64,000 nucleotides of DNA from Leptospira yanagawae serovar Saopaulo str. Sao Paulo = ATCC 700523 (GTDB lineage Bacteria > Spirochaetota > Leptospiria > Leptospirales > Leptospiraceae): assembly GCF_000332475.2 (NCBI RefSeq), contig NZ_AOGX02000029.1:62001-126000 (forward strand), written 5' to 3'. Positions 1 through 9,370 of the stretch are shown piece after piece. The notes beneath the pieces were generated by a model that was given only the letters and a program-made list of their open reading frames with translations, was not told the DNA's origin and did not search any database. A program made the translations under genes and the position numbers. Every line of letters starts with the position of its first letter. The stretch's first letter is position 1.

Positions 1-2
1 CT

Positions 3-836
3 CATATCCAGAAACTCATCGATCGGCTGTTACGTGAAGGTTTCTCTGAATCCTATTTAGAAGAAATGGCAGTCACACTGGAACAAAGGTTGTCTGCAGT
101 GGACTTAACTCGTTACGCCAATGTGACAGACAAAGCTGTGACGTATTTAGAGGAACGAATCCAAGTGGATTCAGACCTTTTTAGTGGAACCCCTCGGGGA
201 AAACGAAAGGTTGTATTTTTTGTCGGACCCACTGGATCTGGGAAAACAACATCGATCGCAAAGTTGGCTGCTAAGTACAGTTTGCATATGGGGAAAAAAG
301 TTTCCCTTTATACAACTGACAATTATCGTATCGCGGCTATCGACCAATTGAAGTTTTATGCAGATGCAATGGGCCTTCCGTTTTATGCAGCCAAAGACTT
401 ACGCAAATGGAAAGAAGCCATCCTACGCGATGGATCCGAACTCATCCTTGTTGACACTGCCGGGTACTCGCACCGTAAGTCAGAGAACCTCGAAAAACTG
501 CAGGAATTTTACGAAGTATTTGGGGAAAAGGATCATATTGAAACCATCTTAGTGCTTTCCTCCACTGTTTCCAAAGACAATGCACTCGCGGTGACAAACG
601 CGTATGAGTCGGTAGGTTATCAAAGAATTTTATTAACCAAGCTCGATGAAGCAGAATTTTTAGGTTCTGTCGTAGAATTAGCCGATACTATTCACAGGGA
701 ATTCGCATTCTTAAGTGTAGGGCAGGATGTTCCGTTTGATATCCTAAATGCCACGAAAAAAATCCTTGCCGAATGTGTAATTTTTCCTGAAAAATTGAAA
801 GGGATAGCGGGCGAAGTCTTCGAGAAGACTGTGTAA
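3..836 (+). CDS. flhF: Flagellar biosynthesis GTPase FlhF, 3' part
   Basis: SRP-family GTPase that places and helps assemble flagella at the cell pole. The reading frame is open from the left edge of the window, so the N-terminal part lies outside and the Met at 66 is internal. About 277 residues are visible and hold the whole NG-type GTPase core. Motifs seen are the P-loop GPTGSGKTT, the DTAGYSHR G3 region and TKLD (G4, guanine specificity). It is followed after 34 bases by flhG, the partner that stimulates FlhF GTPase in other bacteria, and then by fliA, the usual order of this motility operon. The family call is firm from motifs and context. Confidence 0.95.
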   Translation, partial: HIQKLIDRLLREGFSESYLEEMAVTLEQRLSAVDLTRYANVTDKAVTYLEERIQVDSDLFSGTPRGKRKVVFFVGPTGSGKTTSIAKLAAKYSLHMGKKVSLYTTDNYRIAAIDQLKFYADAMGLPFYAAKDLRKWKEAILRDGSELILVDTAGYSHRKSENLEKLQEFYEVFGEKDHIETILVLSSTVSKDNALAVTNAYESVGYQRILLTKLDEAEFLGSVVELADTIHREFAFLSVGQDVPFDILNATKKILAECVIFPEKLKGIAGEVFEKTV

Positions 837-870
837 AAGCGCATCGTTATCCTGATACCTAGGGGTAACG

Positions 871-1794
871 ATGGACCAAGCAGCAAATCTTAGAAAGTTA
901 ACAGAAACTGGCACCGGATTGAAACTCGTCCAACCCCAGGATGCTGCAAAGAAAACCAAAATCATTGCAGTGGCCTCTGGAAAAGGAGGAGTGGGTAAAA
1001 GTACAGTCTCTGTCAATTTAGCCATCTCCATTGCCAAAACGGGCCTCAAAGTGCTTATCTTTGATGGTGACTTGGGTCTTGCCAATGTGAATGTCCTCCT
1101 TGGCATCATTCCGAAATACAATTTGTACCACGTTGTCAAAGGCCATAAGTCTTTAAAAGACATCGTAATCTCCACTCCCGAAGGTGTGGACATCATTGCC
1201 GGGGCTTCTGGGTACTCCCAACTTGCCAACCTTAACGAAACACAACGAAACAACCTCATCAAAGGATTTGCCGAACTCGATCGTTATGATGTGATGATCA
1301 TTGATACGGGTGCTGGGATCTCCGCCAATGTGATTGGCCTTGTGATGCCAGCGGATGAAGTCGTGGTCGTCACAACCCCAGAACCTACTTCCATTACCGA
1401 TTCGTATGGTCTCATCAAATCCATTGTCTCGCAATCCAAAGACAAAAACCTCAAAATCATCGTCAACCGGGTGCGTTCAGCGATCGAAGGGAAAAAAGTT
1501 GCAGACCGAGTGATTGATATCTCGGGTCAATTTTTAGAAGTCCAAGTGGAAAACTTAGGGTTTATCTTCCAAGATGAAGAAGTGGAAAAATCCATCCGAG
1601 AACAAAAACCATTCATCATTGGTGCCCCACGTTCCAAAGCGGCTGCTTGCCTCACAAGAGTCACTCACACCCTCTTACAGACAGAAGGTGGTTATGATGA
1701 TGAAGAAGGCCTCACTGGATTTTTTAAGAAGTTCTTTAGTTTTGTGGACTTCAAAGAAAAGGAAATGGAATCCAGAATGGAGGAAGACAACTAA
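871..1794 (+). CDS. flhG: FlhG/MinD-like flagellar number ATPase
   Basis: ParA/MinD-type ATPase of 307 residues that limits flagellar number and acts with FlhF. The deviant Walker A motif GKGGVGKST is at residues 37-45, followed by the switch region with FDGDLGLAN and the DTGAGIS stretch near residue 146. The first 30 residues resemble the short N-terminal extension that in FlhG carries the FlhF-activating segment, although the exact DQA-type motif (MDQAANLR) is read only by eye. It lies directly between flhF and a small membrane protein gene whose GTG start follows the stop codon without a gap, so the genes are probably co-transcribed. Confidence 0.93.
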   Translation: MDQAANLRKLTETGTGLKLVQPQDAAKKTKIIAVASGKGGVGKSTVSVNLAISIAKTGLKVLIFDGDLGLANVNVLLGIIPKYNLYHVVKGHKSLKDIVISTPEGVDIIAGASGYSQLANLNETQRNNLIKGFAELDRYDVMIIDTGAGISANVIGLVMPADEVVVVTTPEPTSITDSYGLIKSIVSQSKDKNLKIIVNRVRSAIEGKKVADRVIDISGQFLEVQVENLGFIFQDEEVEKSIREQKPFIIGAPRSKAAACLTRVTHTLLQTEGGYDDEEGLTGFFKKFFSFVDFKEKEMESRMEEDN

Positions 1795-2268
1795 GTGCTC
1801 GTCGGATTTGTACTGGGATTTGCAATCCTCGGAGCCATCATTAGTTCCGTTTGTGGATTTTTAGTCGGAAACCGTATCGGTTATATCTTTTTTGTCTCTC
1901 TCATATCAACATTTGCTTTTGGTGGACTTGGGTTTGGCATTTTTAGTGTCCTACAAAAGAAAGTCCCTGAATTTTTAGAATTTTTATCTACCTTTTCGAT
2001 CGGTGGTTTCGGTGGAGAAGGCCATGCGGATGACATGGACCATGACCATGCGGGGATGGAACCTTCTTCTGCCATGGGAACCTCGTCGGATGACTACGGT
2101 GTCCAACCGATGGGGGACGCTGCCATGGATGCAAAACTGGCAATGGCCAAGTCAGGAAAGTTTGGAGACCATATCATTGTGGATAAAATTGCGATCAAAA
2201 ACGAGCCAAAACTCATGGCGGAAGCAATTCGCACCATGATGGCAAAGGATGACCCGCAAGAGGGCTGA
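1795..2268 (+). CDS. Small membrane protein of the flhF-fliA operon
   Basis: Protein of 157 residues, function not recognised. The GTG start follows the flhG stop immediately and a GGAGG lies about 11 bases upstream. Two hydrophobic segments (roughly residues 3-25 and 28-54) are followed by a Gly-rich stretch and an Asp/His/Met-rich linker (residues about 75-92, HADDMDHDHAGM), then a soluble C-terminus. The acidic His-rich linker could bind metal, but this is only a guess. Its place between flhG and fliA suggests a motility or envelope role; nothing in the sequence proves it. Confidence 0.8.
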   Translation: MLVGFVLGFAILGAIISSVCGFLVGNRIGYIFFVSLISTFAFGGLGFGIFSVLQKKVPEFLEFLSTFSIGGFGGEGHADDMDHDHAGMEPSSAMGTSSDDYGVQPMGDAAMDAKLAMAKSGKFGDHIIVDKIAIKNEPKLMAEAIRTMMAKDDPQEG

Positions 2269-2316
2269 AAAATTACTGTTTTTAGAGGACATAAGAAAAA
2301 ATCCTCTTGTAATTTT
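2269..2316 (+). promoter_or_regulatory. Two-tier inverted repeat upstream of fliA
   Basis: Outer arms of 8 bp (AAAATTAC at 2269-2276 and GTAATTTT at 2309-2316) and inner arms of 6 bp (AGAGGA at 2284-2289 and TCCTCT at 2302-2307) can form one interrupted hairpin. It starts at the stop codon of the small membrane protein gene and ends about 50 bases before fliA. It could be an attenuator or partial terminator, or an mRNA-processing signal. The outer arm ends in a short T-run. No experimental support. Confidence 0.4.
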
Positions 2317-2365
2317 CATTTCTTTACGATTTATAAAGTAAAGAGATCCCATACCCTGGTTCCCA

Positions 2366-3166
2366 ATGTCAAGATTGCTAGACAAATACAATCAGTTTGA
2401 TGAGACAGATCTTTGGAAACAATACCGTGTCAAAAAGGACGCGGAAATCCGAAGTTATCTTGTTGAAAAATATTCACCTCTCGTCAAACACGTGGCCGGG
2501 CGGATTGCGATCGGAATGCCACAGAATGTGGAATTTGAAGACCTCGTCAGTTATGGCGTCTTCGGTCTGTTAGATGCCATTGAGAAGTTTGACCCCTCTC
2601 GCGAAATTAAGTTCAAAACCTATGCAATGACTCGTATTCGTGGGTCCATCTTTGATGAACTTAGAAGTGTGGACTGGATCCCTAGGTCCATCCGCCAAAA
2701 AGCAAAACAACTGGAAAACATCATTGCCATGCTCGAAAACAAAGAGGGCAAAAAGGTGGATGATGAAGAGATCGCCAAAGAACTTGGCGTCTCGATGGAA
2801 GAATACAATTCCTTACTTGCAAAACTTTCTGGAACCTCACTTGTTTCTTTAAATGATATCTGGTTTCTCGGTGATGAGAACGATGAAGTTTCCTTTATGG
2901 AAACCTTAGAGTCTCCGATGAATATGAACCCAGACAATATCATCGAAAAAGAAGAAATCAAAAACGTAATTGTCGAAGCCATCCAATCCCTCCCTGAAAA
3001 AGAAAAAAAAGTCATCGTTCTATATTACTACGAAGACTTAACCTTAAAAGAGATTGGGGAAGTGTTAGAAGTTACGGAATCTAGGATCTCCCAACTTCAT
3101 ACGAAAGCTGTCGCAAGGCTTCGAAGCAAACTCTCCAAAGTCAAATCAGCGATCCAAAAAAGGTAA
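2366..3166 (+). CDS. fliA: Flagellar sigma factor FliA/WhiG (sigma-28)
   Basis: Group 3 sigma-70 family factor that directs RNA polymerase to late flagellar promoters. It has 266 residues, the usual length. Sigma region 2 is recognisable by [19 protein letters not shown] (about residues 57-76), region 3 follows, and region 4 carries the helix-turn-helix [20 protein letters not shown] near residues 226-245. It lies in the flhF-flhG operon, and fapA starts six bases after its stop. I did not find a clear sigma-28 type promoter within the window that it would serve. Confidence 0.94.
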   Translation: MSRLLDKYNQFDETDLWKQYRVKKDAEIRSYLVEKYSPLVKHVAGRIAIGMPQNVEFEDLVSYGVFGLLDAIEKFDPSREIKFKTYAMTRIRGSIFDELRSVDWIPRSIRQKAKQLENIIAMLENKEGKKVDDEEIAKELGVSMEEYNSLLAKLSGTSLVSLNDIWFLGDENDEVSFMETLESPMNMNPDNIIEKEEIKNVIVEAIQSLPEKEKKVIVLYYYEDLTLKEIGEVLEVTESRISQLHTKAVARLRSKLSKVKSAIQKR

Positions 3167-3172
3167 TCGGCA

Positions 3173-5164
3173 ATGTCACTCACTGAATTTCTTACAGAGG
3201 AACTAAAAGAGTTCGATCGTAAGGAAAAAGAACAAGTGGAAGTCATTGCTGATACCATCGAAGAGTGTCTGGCCATTGCTTCCAGTCATCTCGGACGCAA
3301 AGTTCATGAAATCGATTATACCGTTTTAAAACGTGGGAAAAAATCCTTATTTTTTTCTGAACCATACCATATCCGAGCCTCTGTCATCCCTGATGATATG
3401 TTACTGGATGAACTCAGTTTATTGGATGAACACCTAACGGGTGGTAGTGGGAAATTAGTTTCCAAAGAATTAAAAGAACTTGTCACACCAAAAAACAAAG
3501 ACGGCCGAGTGGTTGTCAAAATTTACAGAACTGGTGTTTTTTTAACCGTTTACCCTCCTTCAGGGGAAGGCCATGAGATGACGATGGCGGATGTTTCCAA
3601 AAAACTTTCGTTTCGTGGTGTGGCAGGTGTTGACCAAAACCTAATCAATAAAATCTTAAAAGAGAAAAAAGGGGAACCCGTCCTCATCTCCAACCAAAAA
3701 CCAAAAGCTGGGAACGACTCCAGTTGTAATGTGGAGATTGCCCAAGAGAACATGCGTGCCTTTGTGACCGTATTCCCTGCAAGGCCAGGTGGACGTGATT
3801 TAGAAGTGTCTGACATCGTTGCCGCCTTAAAAGGGATGGGTGTAGCGCACGGACTCAAAGAAGACGAAATCCGCAAAGCCCTTGATGAAGAAGTCCATAA
3901 CAAACCATTCATTGGGGCAGAAGGTGATTTCCCTGTGAATGGGAAAAATGCAGAGATTAAGTACTACGTCCGCACCGAAAAGAAAATCAATTTTAAAGAA
4001 GACCAATCAGGTCGTGTGGACTATAAAGATTTGGATATGATCGAAAACGTTGTCGTTGGACAATTGTTAGCTGAGAAAATCCCCGCTGAAAAAGGAAAGT
4101 TCGGTCGCAATTTATTTGGAATGGTTTTACCGGCAAAAGACGGACTCGACACAGAACTCAAACAAGGAAAAGGAACCATTCTTTCCGAAGACAAAATGCG
4201 TCTCACTGCCGAAGTCAACGGACAGGTGTTATACGCTGCAGGTCGCCTCTCTGTGGAAACCGTATACCGCATCAATGGGGATGTGGGAGTTCGAACAGGA
4301 AATGTTACTTTCCTTGGCTCCATCATCATCACAGGGAATGTGGAAGACAACTATTCTGTGAAAGCTGCAGGGAATATCGAAATTTATGGAACCGTGCAAA
4401 AAGCCATTGTGGAAGCAGACGGCGACATCATCGTCCGCCAAGGGGTCACTGGGCGCGAAGAGGCGCGTGTGGAGTCCACAGGTGGGAATATTGTCGCCAA
4501 GTTCATCCAAAATGCGACTTGTATCACAGAAAAAGACATCATCGTCCAAGAAGGGATCTTACATTCTCATTTAATGGCAGGTGGAAAAATTTCCTGTAAA
4601 GGGAAACGGGGACAAATTGTGGGGGGAACCATCCAGGCCGCCCAACTCATTTCGGCAAAAATCATTGGATCCCAAGCAAACCCACAAACCGATCTCATCG
4701 TAGGAAACAATCCCAAGATCTTAAAACAGATCAGTGAGTTTGAAGAGAAGAAAAAAGAAAACCAAGACAAACTCGACCAACTCACGAAAACCATGCGAAC
4801 TTTAAAGGCACGTAAGGATGCCGATCCTGCTAGTTTTACAGCTGAACAAGATGCCCATTTACAGAAATTAGAAGCAGGGACAAAAAAACTCGAGAAACGG
4901 ATCGCAGAAGCCAGTAAAGACATCCAAACCCTTACCGAATATATGGACGAACAAGCCGCGAATGGTCGTGTCTCTGTGGAAAAGACCATTTTCCCAGGGG
5001 TCACCATCCGGATCCGAAATGCAGATTTCAAACTCCGCCACGAAACCAAAGCCAAAACGTTTTACGAAGAAGAGTCCCAGGTGCGGAGCATGCCGTACGA
5101 AGACCCAGATGAAACAAAAAATGACTGGAGAAAAAAGAGAGGGCGTGGTAAGTCTAAGAACTAG
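3173..5164 (+). CDS. fapA: FapA (DUF342) family protein
   Basis: Protein of 663 residues with the FapA/DUF342 beta-helix core in the middle (roughly residues 190-520, repeats of the type [12 protein letters not shown] and [11 protein letters not shown]). This is followed by a charged coiled-coil region (about 525-600) and a basic tail. The N-terminal 150 residues contain a Jag/KhpB-N-like part followed by a linker. DUF342 proteins are often encoded beside flagellar and chemotaxis genes and are thought to bind polymers or to link to cell-division and polar functions; the exact role is unsettled. It starts six bases after fliA. The family call is sound and the cellular role unknown. Confidence 0.88.
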   Translation: MSLTEFLTEELKEFDRKEKEQVEVIADTIEECLAIASSHLGRKVHEIDYTVLKRGKKSLFFSEPYHIRASVIPDDMLLDELSLLDEHLTGGSGKLVSKELKELVTPKNKDGRVVVKIYRTGVFLTVYPPSGEGHEMTMADVSKKLSFRGVAGVDQNLINKILKEKKGEPVLISNQKPKAGNDSSCNVEIAQENMRAFVTVFPARPGGRDLEVSDIVAALKGMGVAHGLKEDEIRKALDEEVHNKPFIGAEGDFPVNGKNAEIKYYVRTEKKINFKEDQSGRVDYKDLDMIENVVVGQLLAEKIPAEKGKFGRNLFGMVLPAKDGLDTELKQGKGTILSEDKMRLTAEVNGQVLYAAGRLSVETVYRINGDVGVRTGNVTFLGSIIITGNVEDNYSVKAAGNIEIYGTVQKAIVEADGDIIVRQGVTGREEARVESTGGNIVAKFIQNATCITEKDIIVQEGILHSHLMAGGKISCKGKRGQIVGGTIQAAQLISAKIIGSQANPQTDLIVGNNPKILKQISEFEEKKKENQDKLDQLTKTMRTLKARKDADPASFTAEQDAHLQKLEAGTKKLEKRIAEASKDIQTLTEYMDEQAANGRVSVEKTIFPGVTIRIRNADFKLRHETKAKTFYEEESQVRSMPYEDPDETKNDWRKKRGRGKSKN

Positions 5165-5176
5165 GAAGGTTGCCAA

Positions 5177-5467
5177 ATGATACTCAACGAAAATTTCGCC
5201 AGTATCGCCCACCACTACGATTTTGCACGTAGGGCTCAGGCTGAAAATCCCTTCACCCACCAAAACCAGGTGGTAGAATTGCAAAAGGTTGTGATCCAAA
5301 CACAAAACCGAGCCCAAACGGTTCCTGACACAAAATCAGGATACCAAGGTTCGGCTGCAAAACCGAAACAAGACAAAGAGAATTCGGTATTTGCTTATTC
5401 CAAAGAAGGGATTATCTACAATCGTCCCAATTTGGAACATGGGTCTCGTTTTGATTCTAAAGCTTAA
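5177..5467 (+). CDS. Conserved hypothetical protein, 96 residues
   Basis: Short hydrophilic protein, not recognised. It starts 12 bases after fapA with an AAGG-type ribosome-binding site just before the ATG. It is rich in Gln, Asn and Lys with no signal peptide or membrane segment. The C-terminal part (FAYSKEGIIYNRPNLEHG) looks more ordered than the rest. Its position in the fliA-fapA operon suggests a cytoplasmic accessory role, which is inference only. Confidence 0.7.
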   Translation: MILNENFASIAHHYDFARRAQAENPFTHQNQVVELQKVVIQTQNRAQTVPDTKSGYQGSAAKPKQDKENSVFAYSKEGIIYNRPNLEHGSRFDSKA

Positions 5468-5513
5468 ATTTTTTCTACGGAATGTTGTTGGAAATGTTCT
5501 TTAGGGGAAACAT

Positions 5514-6389
5514 ATGGAGCTTTTTTCTCTCGTATTAATCAATTTATTATTCTGTGGGATGATGTATGTTTTCATCTCAGCAAAAGTCCAAAAAGCAGTC
5601 AGCGAATACTATGATAAAAAACTAAACCGAGCCATCGATATGGCTACGGCGGAAACCATACGGGAGTTAGATGCCACTGTCAGTATCATTGAATCAAAGA
5701 TGGTGGCACTAAGGTCTATGATGGAAAAGGGTGAAGCTTTGGTAAAAGAATTCAAACATTACCAAAACCAAGGACTCTCCATGAAATCAGAGTTAGTTCC
5801 AACTCCTGTTGAAACGGAAGAGCCAATCCTCGATACCAAAGAACAAAGAACAGGTATTGGTAAAATTTACCAAGCAAACCAAATCCCCGTCACAATTGAT
5901 GAAGCCGAAACTACGGAAGGGGCAGTGAACCAAGCCTTCGGGAAACTAGGAAAAGCTGTGAAAGGAATGTTTGGAATGGAAGCTATGAATTCTCCTACCA
6001 AAGAGGCCATCGAAAATTTAGAAGTTCCAACATTCCAACCTAAGATGAATTATACGGTCGGTGGAAATCCTTTCACAGAAGAAAAACCATCCGAATCCAT
6101 ACGCAATGAAATCATAGAAGGCACAAAAAAAAGAGAATTCTTAAATGAAGTATCCAAAGCAAATGATCCTGCTTTTGCTTCCTACCAAAGGATGAACCTT
6201 GACAAAGTAGAATTTTCGATTGAGTCTGCATTGGAAGAGTTACCTCCATCAGCCACAAAGATTGATAAAGTGGTTCATCTCATCAAAAAAGGATACAAAC
6301 ACGATGAAATTTCAGAAGCGATAAATATTGGAATTCATGAAATTCATTTGATTGAAACGATTCGACTTGATCGATCTAGAAGAATCTAA
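5514..6389 (+). CDS. Membrane-anchored coiled-coil protein with C-terminal HTH-like region
   Basis: Protein of 291 residues. One N-terminal membrane segment (residues about 3-22) is followed by a helical region with heptad character (about 25-85), then a long low-complexity linker. The C-terminal 50 residues (IDKVVHLIKKGYKHDEISEA, then IGIHEIHLIETI) resemble a small helix-turn-helix of the kind seen at the end of DUF6115-type proteins. The start has a weak AGGGG ribosome-binding site 9 bases upstream. It is the last gene of the fliA-fapA group before remA. Function unknown; the layout suggests a cytoplasmic domain tethered to the inner membrane. Confidence 0.75.
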   Translation: MELFSLVLINLLFCGMMYVFISAKVQKAVSEYYDKKLNRAIDMATAETIRELDATVSIIESKMVALRSMMEKGEALVKEFKHYQNQGLSMKSELVPTPVETEEPILDTKEQRTGIGKIYQANQIPVTIDEAETTEGAVNQAFGKLGKAVKGMFGMEAMNSPTKEAIENLEVPTFQPKMNYTVGGNPFTEEKPSESIRNEIIEGTKKREFLNEVSKANDPAFASYQRMNLDKVEFSIESALEELPPSATKIDKVVHLIKKGYKHDEISEAINIGIHEIHLIETIRLDRSRRI

Positions 6390-6401
6390 AAATATGTTTC
6401 C

Positions 6402-6686
6402 ATGTCTTCGTTTCCGGTTCTCAATGTAGGATTTTCCAATGTTGTTTTTGTTTCGAAGATCCTATCGATCCTCATAGCCGATTCTGCAGGAGCAAAACGC
6501 CTCCGAACAGAAGCAAAATCGGAGAACCGTCTCATTGATGCAACCTGTGGTCGTAAAACGAGATCTGTTCTCGTTTTGGATTCCGGCCATATCCTCCTCT
6601 CAGCCATCCGCCCAGAAAGTTTGTCCAAACGATTGGAGACAGGTGACAACCATATTGGAGAAGGGGAAGAGGAGTCTGAAGATTGA
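6402..6686 (+). CDS. remA: RemA/DUF370 family protein
   Basis: The 94-residue sequence fits the RemA (DUF370) family well: [14 protein letters not shown], then [40 protein letters not shown] and a closing RPESLSKRL. In Bacillus, RemA is a DNA-binding activator of biofilm matrix genes; in many other bacteria the gene simply sits in front of gmk, as here. An acidic tail (GEGEEESED) extends beyond the usual domain end. There is no obvious Shine-Dalgarno sequence before the ATG. Its TGA stop overlaps the TTG start of gmk (TTGA), which indicates translational coupling. Confidence 0.88.
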   Translation: MSSFPVLNVGFSNVVFVSKILSILIADSAGAKRLRTEAKSENRLIDATCGRKTRSVLVLDSGHILLSAIRPESLSKRLETGDNHIGEGEEESED

Positions 6687-7240
6687 AAGCAATTCCAAAT
6701 TTATACATCATTTCTTCCGTGGCGGGAGGTGGGAAATCGACCATCATCCAGGCTCTGCTGAAAGAAAACCCGGAATTTTATTTTTCCATCTCTTGCACGA
6801 CAAGGGCCCCAAGGCCAGGTGATGAAGAAGGAAAAACGTATTATTTTTTAACTGTCCCAGAGTTCCAAAAAAAAATCGTTATGGGAGAGTTTTATGAATG
6901 GGCAGAAGTGCATGGCAATTATTACGGAACACCCAAGGCTCCCATACTCGATGCCATCAGGGAACATCGTGTCGCACTTCTTGATTTAGATGTCCAAGGT
7001 GCAAAATCCGTAAAAGCAATTAGGCCAGAATCAGTGACCATTTTCATTGAACCTCCGAGCCGTGAGATTTGGATTGAAAGGTTGATCCGCCGTGGTACAG
7101 ATTCCCAAACCAGTATTGAAAAACGAATCGAAAATGGGATCAAAGAATTAGATGAAGCACCTAGCTTTGATTATGTGGTTGTGAATGATAAATTAGAAGA
7201 TGCCATCACAGAAGTGAAGGCCATCTTAAGTGGCAAATAA
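6683..7240 (+). CDS. gmk: Guanylate kinase
   Basis: Converts GMP and ATP to GDP and ADP; essential for guanine nucleotide synthesis. It has 185 residues, slightly shorter than usual. The TTG start is set by the TTGA overlap with remA and by the P-loop lying close to the N-terminus. The family motif [20 protein letters not shown] (GMP-binding and lid part) and the segment [11 protein letters not shown] are present. The P-loop reads SVAGGGKST (residues 12-20): the first Gly of the usual GPSGAGKST is Ser. The rest of the fold appears intact, so I expect an active enzyme. Confidence 0.94.
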   Translation: MKAIPNLYIISSVAGGGKSTIIQALLKENPEFYFSISCTTRAPRPGDEEGKTYYFLTVPEFQKKIVMGEFYEWAEVHGNYYGTPKAPILDAIREHRVALLDLDVQGAKSVKAIRPESVTIFIEPPSREIWIERLIRRGTDSQTSIEKRIENGIKELDEAPSFDYVVVNDKLEDAITEVKAILSGK

Positions 7241-7327
7241 AATCCAAACATCCTTTTGGAACGCTTTCATTCTATTTCACGAAACTGATGTAGAGATTTT
7301 ACAATCTGGGAAAACCCATTTGTTGTT

Positions 7328-7978
7328 TTATGGTTCGTCGTTTTCCTCATCAATACTTTTACCATAGTTGGGAACATTTTTGGCACCCGCATCCAACCAC
7401 TTGTTTGAGATCACTGACCTTCTTTCAGCAGGAAATAAAGTGAGTAAATAGGTAGTGATCGTTTGCCTTCCGTCCTCTTCGGCATCACGATCCATTTGTT
7501 CAAAGACTTCAATGATATCATAATCAGGCCAATTGATGAGCATATCCCTCGCGGATTCGGGTGGCATATTGGCAACTTTGTTTGCGAGAACCTTCACTTT
7601 TTCGGCACGTGCATTGTCTTTTTTGGCTTTCTCAGCCATTTCCTTTTCTTTTCGTTGGATTCCTTCTTTGAGTTCTTCCAATCGTTCTTTATCTGCATTG
7701 AGGGAAGAAGATTTTTCTTCTAACTCACGTTTCATTTGTTCCAATTCTTCTCTGTCTGCAATGAGACGTTCTTTTGCTTTTTCCATTTCCAGTTTTTCCA
7801 ACTCAGTTGGAGAAAGTAGATCTTGATTTACGAGTCCTGCTTGTTTTTTTAAGAATGGTAAGTAGTCTTCGGCATTGATGACTTGGAAATAATCAAAAAC
7901 AAAAAATCCAATTGCTACCAAGAAAAAAATCAATACAATCAAAAAGAAGGATCTTGTGTTGTCTGTTACACTTGCCAT
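7328..7978 (-). CDS. flbB: Periplasmic flagellar collar protein FlbB (MotE-like)
   Basis: Protein of 216 residues. It has one N-terminal membrane segment (residues about 10-30) and a long charged coiled coil (about 60-130) rich in Glu and Lys. A C-terminal MgtE-N/FliG-like helical domain follows, with the segments NMPPESARDMLINWPD and TITTYLLTLFPAERRSVI. This is the architecture of MotE-like proteins and of spirochaete FlbB, a component of the periplasmic collar around the flagellar motor. It follows fliJ with a one-base TAATG overlap, which supports the flagellar assignment. The spirochaete name comes from family and context, not from alignment. Confidence 0.82.
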   Translation of the reverse strand: MASVTDNTRSFFLIVLIFFLVAIGFFVFDYFQVINAEDYLPFLKKQAGLVNQDLLSPTELEKLEMEKAKERLIADREELEQMKRELEEKSSSLNADKERLEELKEGIQRKEKEMAEKAKKDNARAEKVKVLANKVANMPPESARDMLINWPDYDIIEVFEQMDRDAEEDGRQTITTYLLTLFPAERRSVISNKWLDAGAKNVPNYGKSIDEENDEP

Positions 7979-8577
7979 TATGATTTGCCTTGTCCTAAAT
8001 AATATTTTTCATAAAAATCGCGGAGAGTTTTAAAGTCAGACGCAAGTTCGTCTCCACCATCTTCTCTGTTTAAAATTTTGAAAGTTTTTGGAATTTTTTT
8101 AGAAGCCTTTGGTCCAAAATTTTCAGATGGATCGAATAATGTCTGTTTGCTTAATTGGAAATTAAATTCTTCCACATCCCTTCGTTCCATTCGATTTCTT
8201 TTTTTCTTCCATTCGAGAAATCGTTTGTCTTTTAAAACTTCGATCACTTTTTTATTCATTCTTGCCACCATTACATCTTTCCGTACCAAATTCACTTCAT
8301 GTGTTTGGTTCTCAATTCGGTGGTCTATTTCTTCATTTCGACGAATGAGACCTTTGATGTATTGTTCGATGGAGAGATAATCGGATAAACTGGTTCCCAC
8401 TTTGGCAGAAGAAAGAATGGCTTCATAAGAAGATTGGATTTCTCTTTCATTATTTTCTTTTTCGGAAATCAAAGTATTGAGTTTGGAGACAACGAGGGAC
8501 AAACGGCGGATTTCTTCCTCTTCTTTTAGGCTCCGCAGCTTTAAAACCGTTTCCAAACTAAACCGAAATCGTTTCAC
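7978..8577 (-). CDS. fliJ: Flagellar export chaperone FliJ
   Basis: Highly helical, coiled-coil protein of 199 residues that in other bacteria works with the export ATPase FliI at the flagellar type III gate. The N-terminus MKRFRFSLETVLKLRSLKEE is the typical FliJ opening (RF.LE.VL..R...E). The start codon is GTG. It is longer than the roughly 147 residues of enteric FliJ because of a C-terminal extension. It overlaps flbB by one base. Unusually, fliI lies 4.6 kb away on the same strand with an oppositely oriented sensor kinase gene in between. Confidence 0.85.
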   Translation of the reverse strand: MKRFRFSLETVLKLRSLKEEEEIRRLSLVVSKLNTLISEKENNEREIQSSYEAILSSAKVGTSLSDYLSIEQYIKGLIRRNEEIDHRIENQTHEVNLVRKDVMVARMNKKVIEVLKDKRFLEWKKKRNRMERRDVEEFNFQLSKQTLFDPSENFGPKASKKIPKTFKILNREDGGDELASDFKTLRDFYEKYYLGQGKS

Positions 8578-8608
8578 AGCTGTCTATTTCTTCGGTTCTA
8601 AATAATTT

Positions 8609-9355
8609 TTGTACTCTTTTTTACTCGTCTTTTTAAAAAAATACGTAATTCTTGGAATATTGTCCCATAAATACTTACATCTTCTTCTTTTTCTTTTGAG
8701 CCAGGTTTTCGCTACCTTGTCACCTGTCTGGGCCACCCCTCTCAGTGAGCTGGTGGAAAACAGCAAGGGAACTCCTATCCACTTGGAGGGAGATTGGGAG
8801 TTTTACCCTCGTGTCTTTTTGTCGGAATCAGAGGAAAGGACAGGTGCAATGCAAACCCTAAAAGTCCCTGGGATTTGGAATTCAGTCCTTGGATCAGGGG
8901 AAGGGTATGGCACATACCGCCTTGTTTTGCAAAAACCAAACTTTGTGGAAAAAGACCAAGTCTTTGGAATCAAAATTTTAGATGTCGCCACCGCTTCGCG
9001 GGTGATTTGGAACGGGAAATTACTCGGGTCATCGGGAACTGTTGGCAAAAGTAGACCTGAGTCCGATCCATCTTATGTTTTCCAATTGTATCCTCTCCCT
9101 TGGAGAGAAGGGACAAATGAACTCTTAATTGAAATTTCGAATTTCCACCATTCGAAAGGGGGAATGTGGGAACCACCTTACATGGGTGAGTGGAACAAAT
9201 TGTACAAAGAAAGTGAAGCTGATCTTGCTTCTTCTTTGTTTTTAGCGGGCTCTGTATTTATCATCGCTTTATATCATTTTGGTTTATTTTACTTCCGGCG
9301 CACAGACAAAGGGAATTTGACCTGCCCCCATTTTCAGTACCAATGGATAAGTTAG
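8609..9355 (+). pseudogene. 5' fragment of IS-interrupted hybrid sensor kinase (7TMR-DISM sensor part)
   Basis: N-terminal piece of a large sensor kinase. The original frame runs to 9317; the remaining codons to the stop at 9353-9355 come from the IS end. A hydrophobic signal region (residues about 15-42) is followed by a jelly-roll sensor domain like 7TMR-DISMED2 (LEGDWEFYP, then VPGIWN, and GYGTYRLVLQ), then the first membrane helix (about 208-230). The start is uncertain: TTG at 8609, or TTG at 8660 which gives a cleaner signal peptide. Removing the element and one target copy joins GN at 9316 to LLFGF downstream in the same frame. The fragment alone lacks all catalytic domains. Confidence 0.85.
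9314..9317. repeat. Target site duplication, left copy (AATT)
   Basis: The four bases AATT directly before the left IS end recur at 10505-10508 directly after the right end. Four bases is the usual duplication length for IS407-group elements. Collapsing the two copies restores the kinase reading frame. Confidence 0.85.
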
Positions 9356-9362
9356 TTTTCTC
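9318..9362 (+). repeat. Left terminal inverted repeat of the IS element
   Basis: Begins TGACCTGCCCCC and ends with a 14-base block AAGTTAGTTTTCTC that is repeated exactly, in reverse complement, at the other end. The middle is less well matched. It lies downstream of orfB. Confidence 0.9.
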
Positions 9363-9370
9363 TAAACATT

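Noticed and set aside
8584..8766. Minus-strand frame opposite the start of the sensor kinase fragment
   Set aside because: It lies entirely opposite the kinase signal region and has an unnatural composition rich in Arg and Lys with no known motif.
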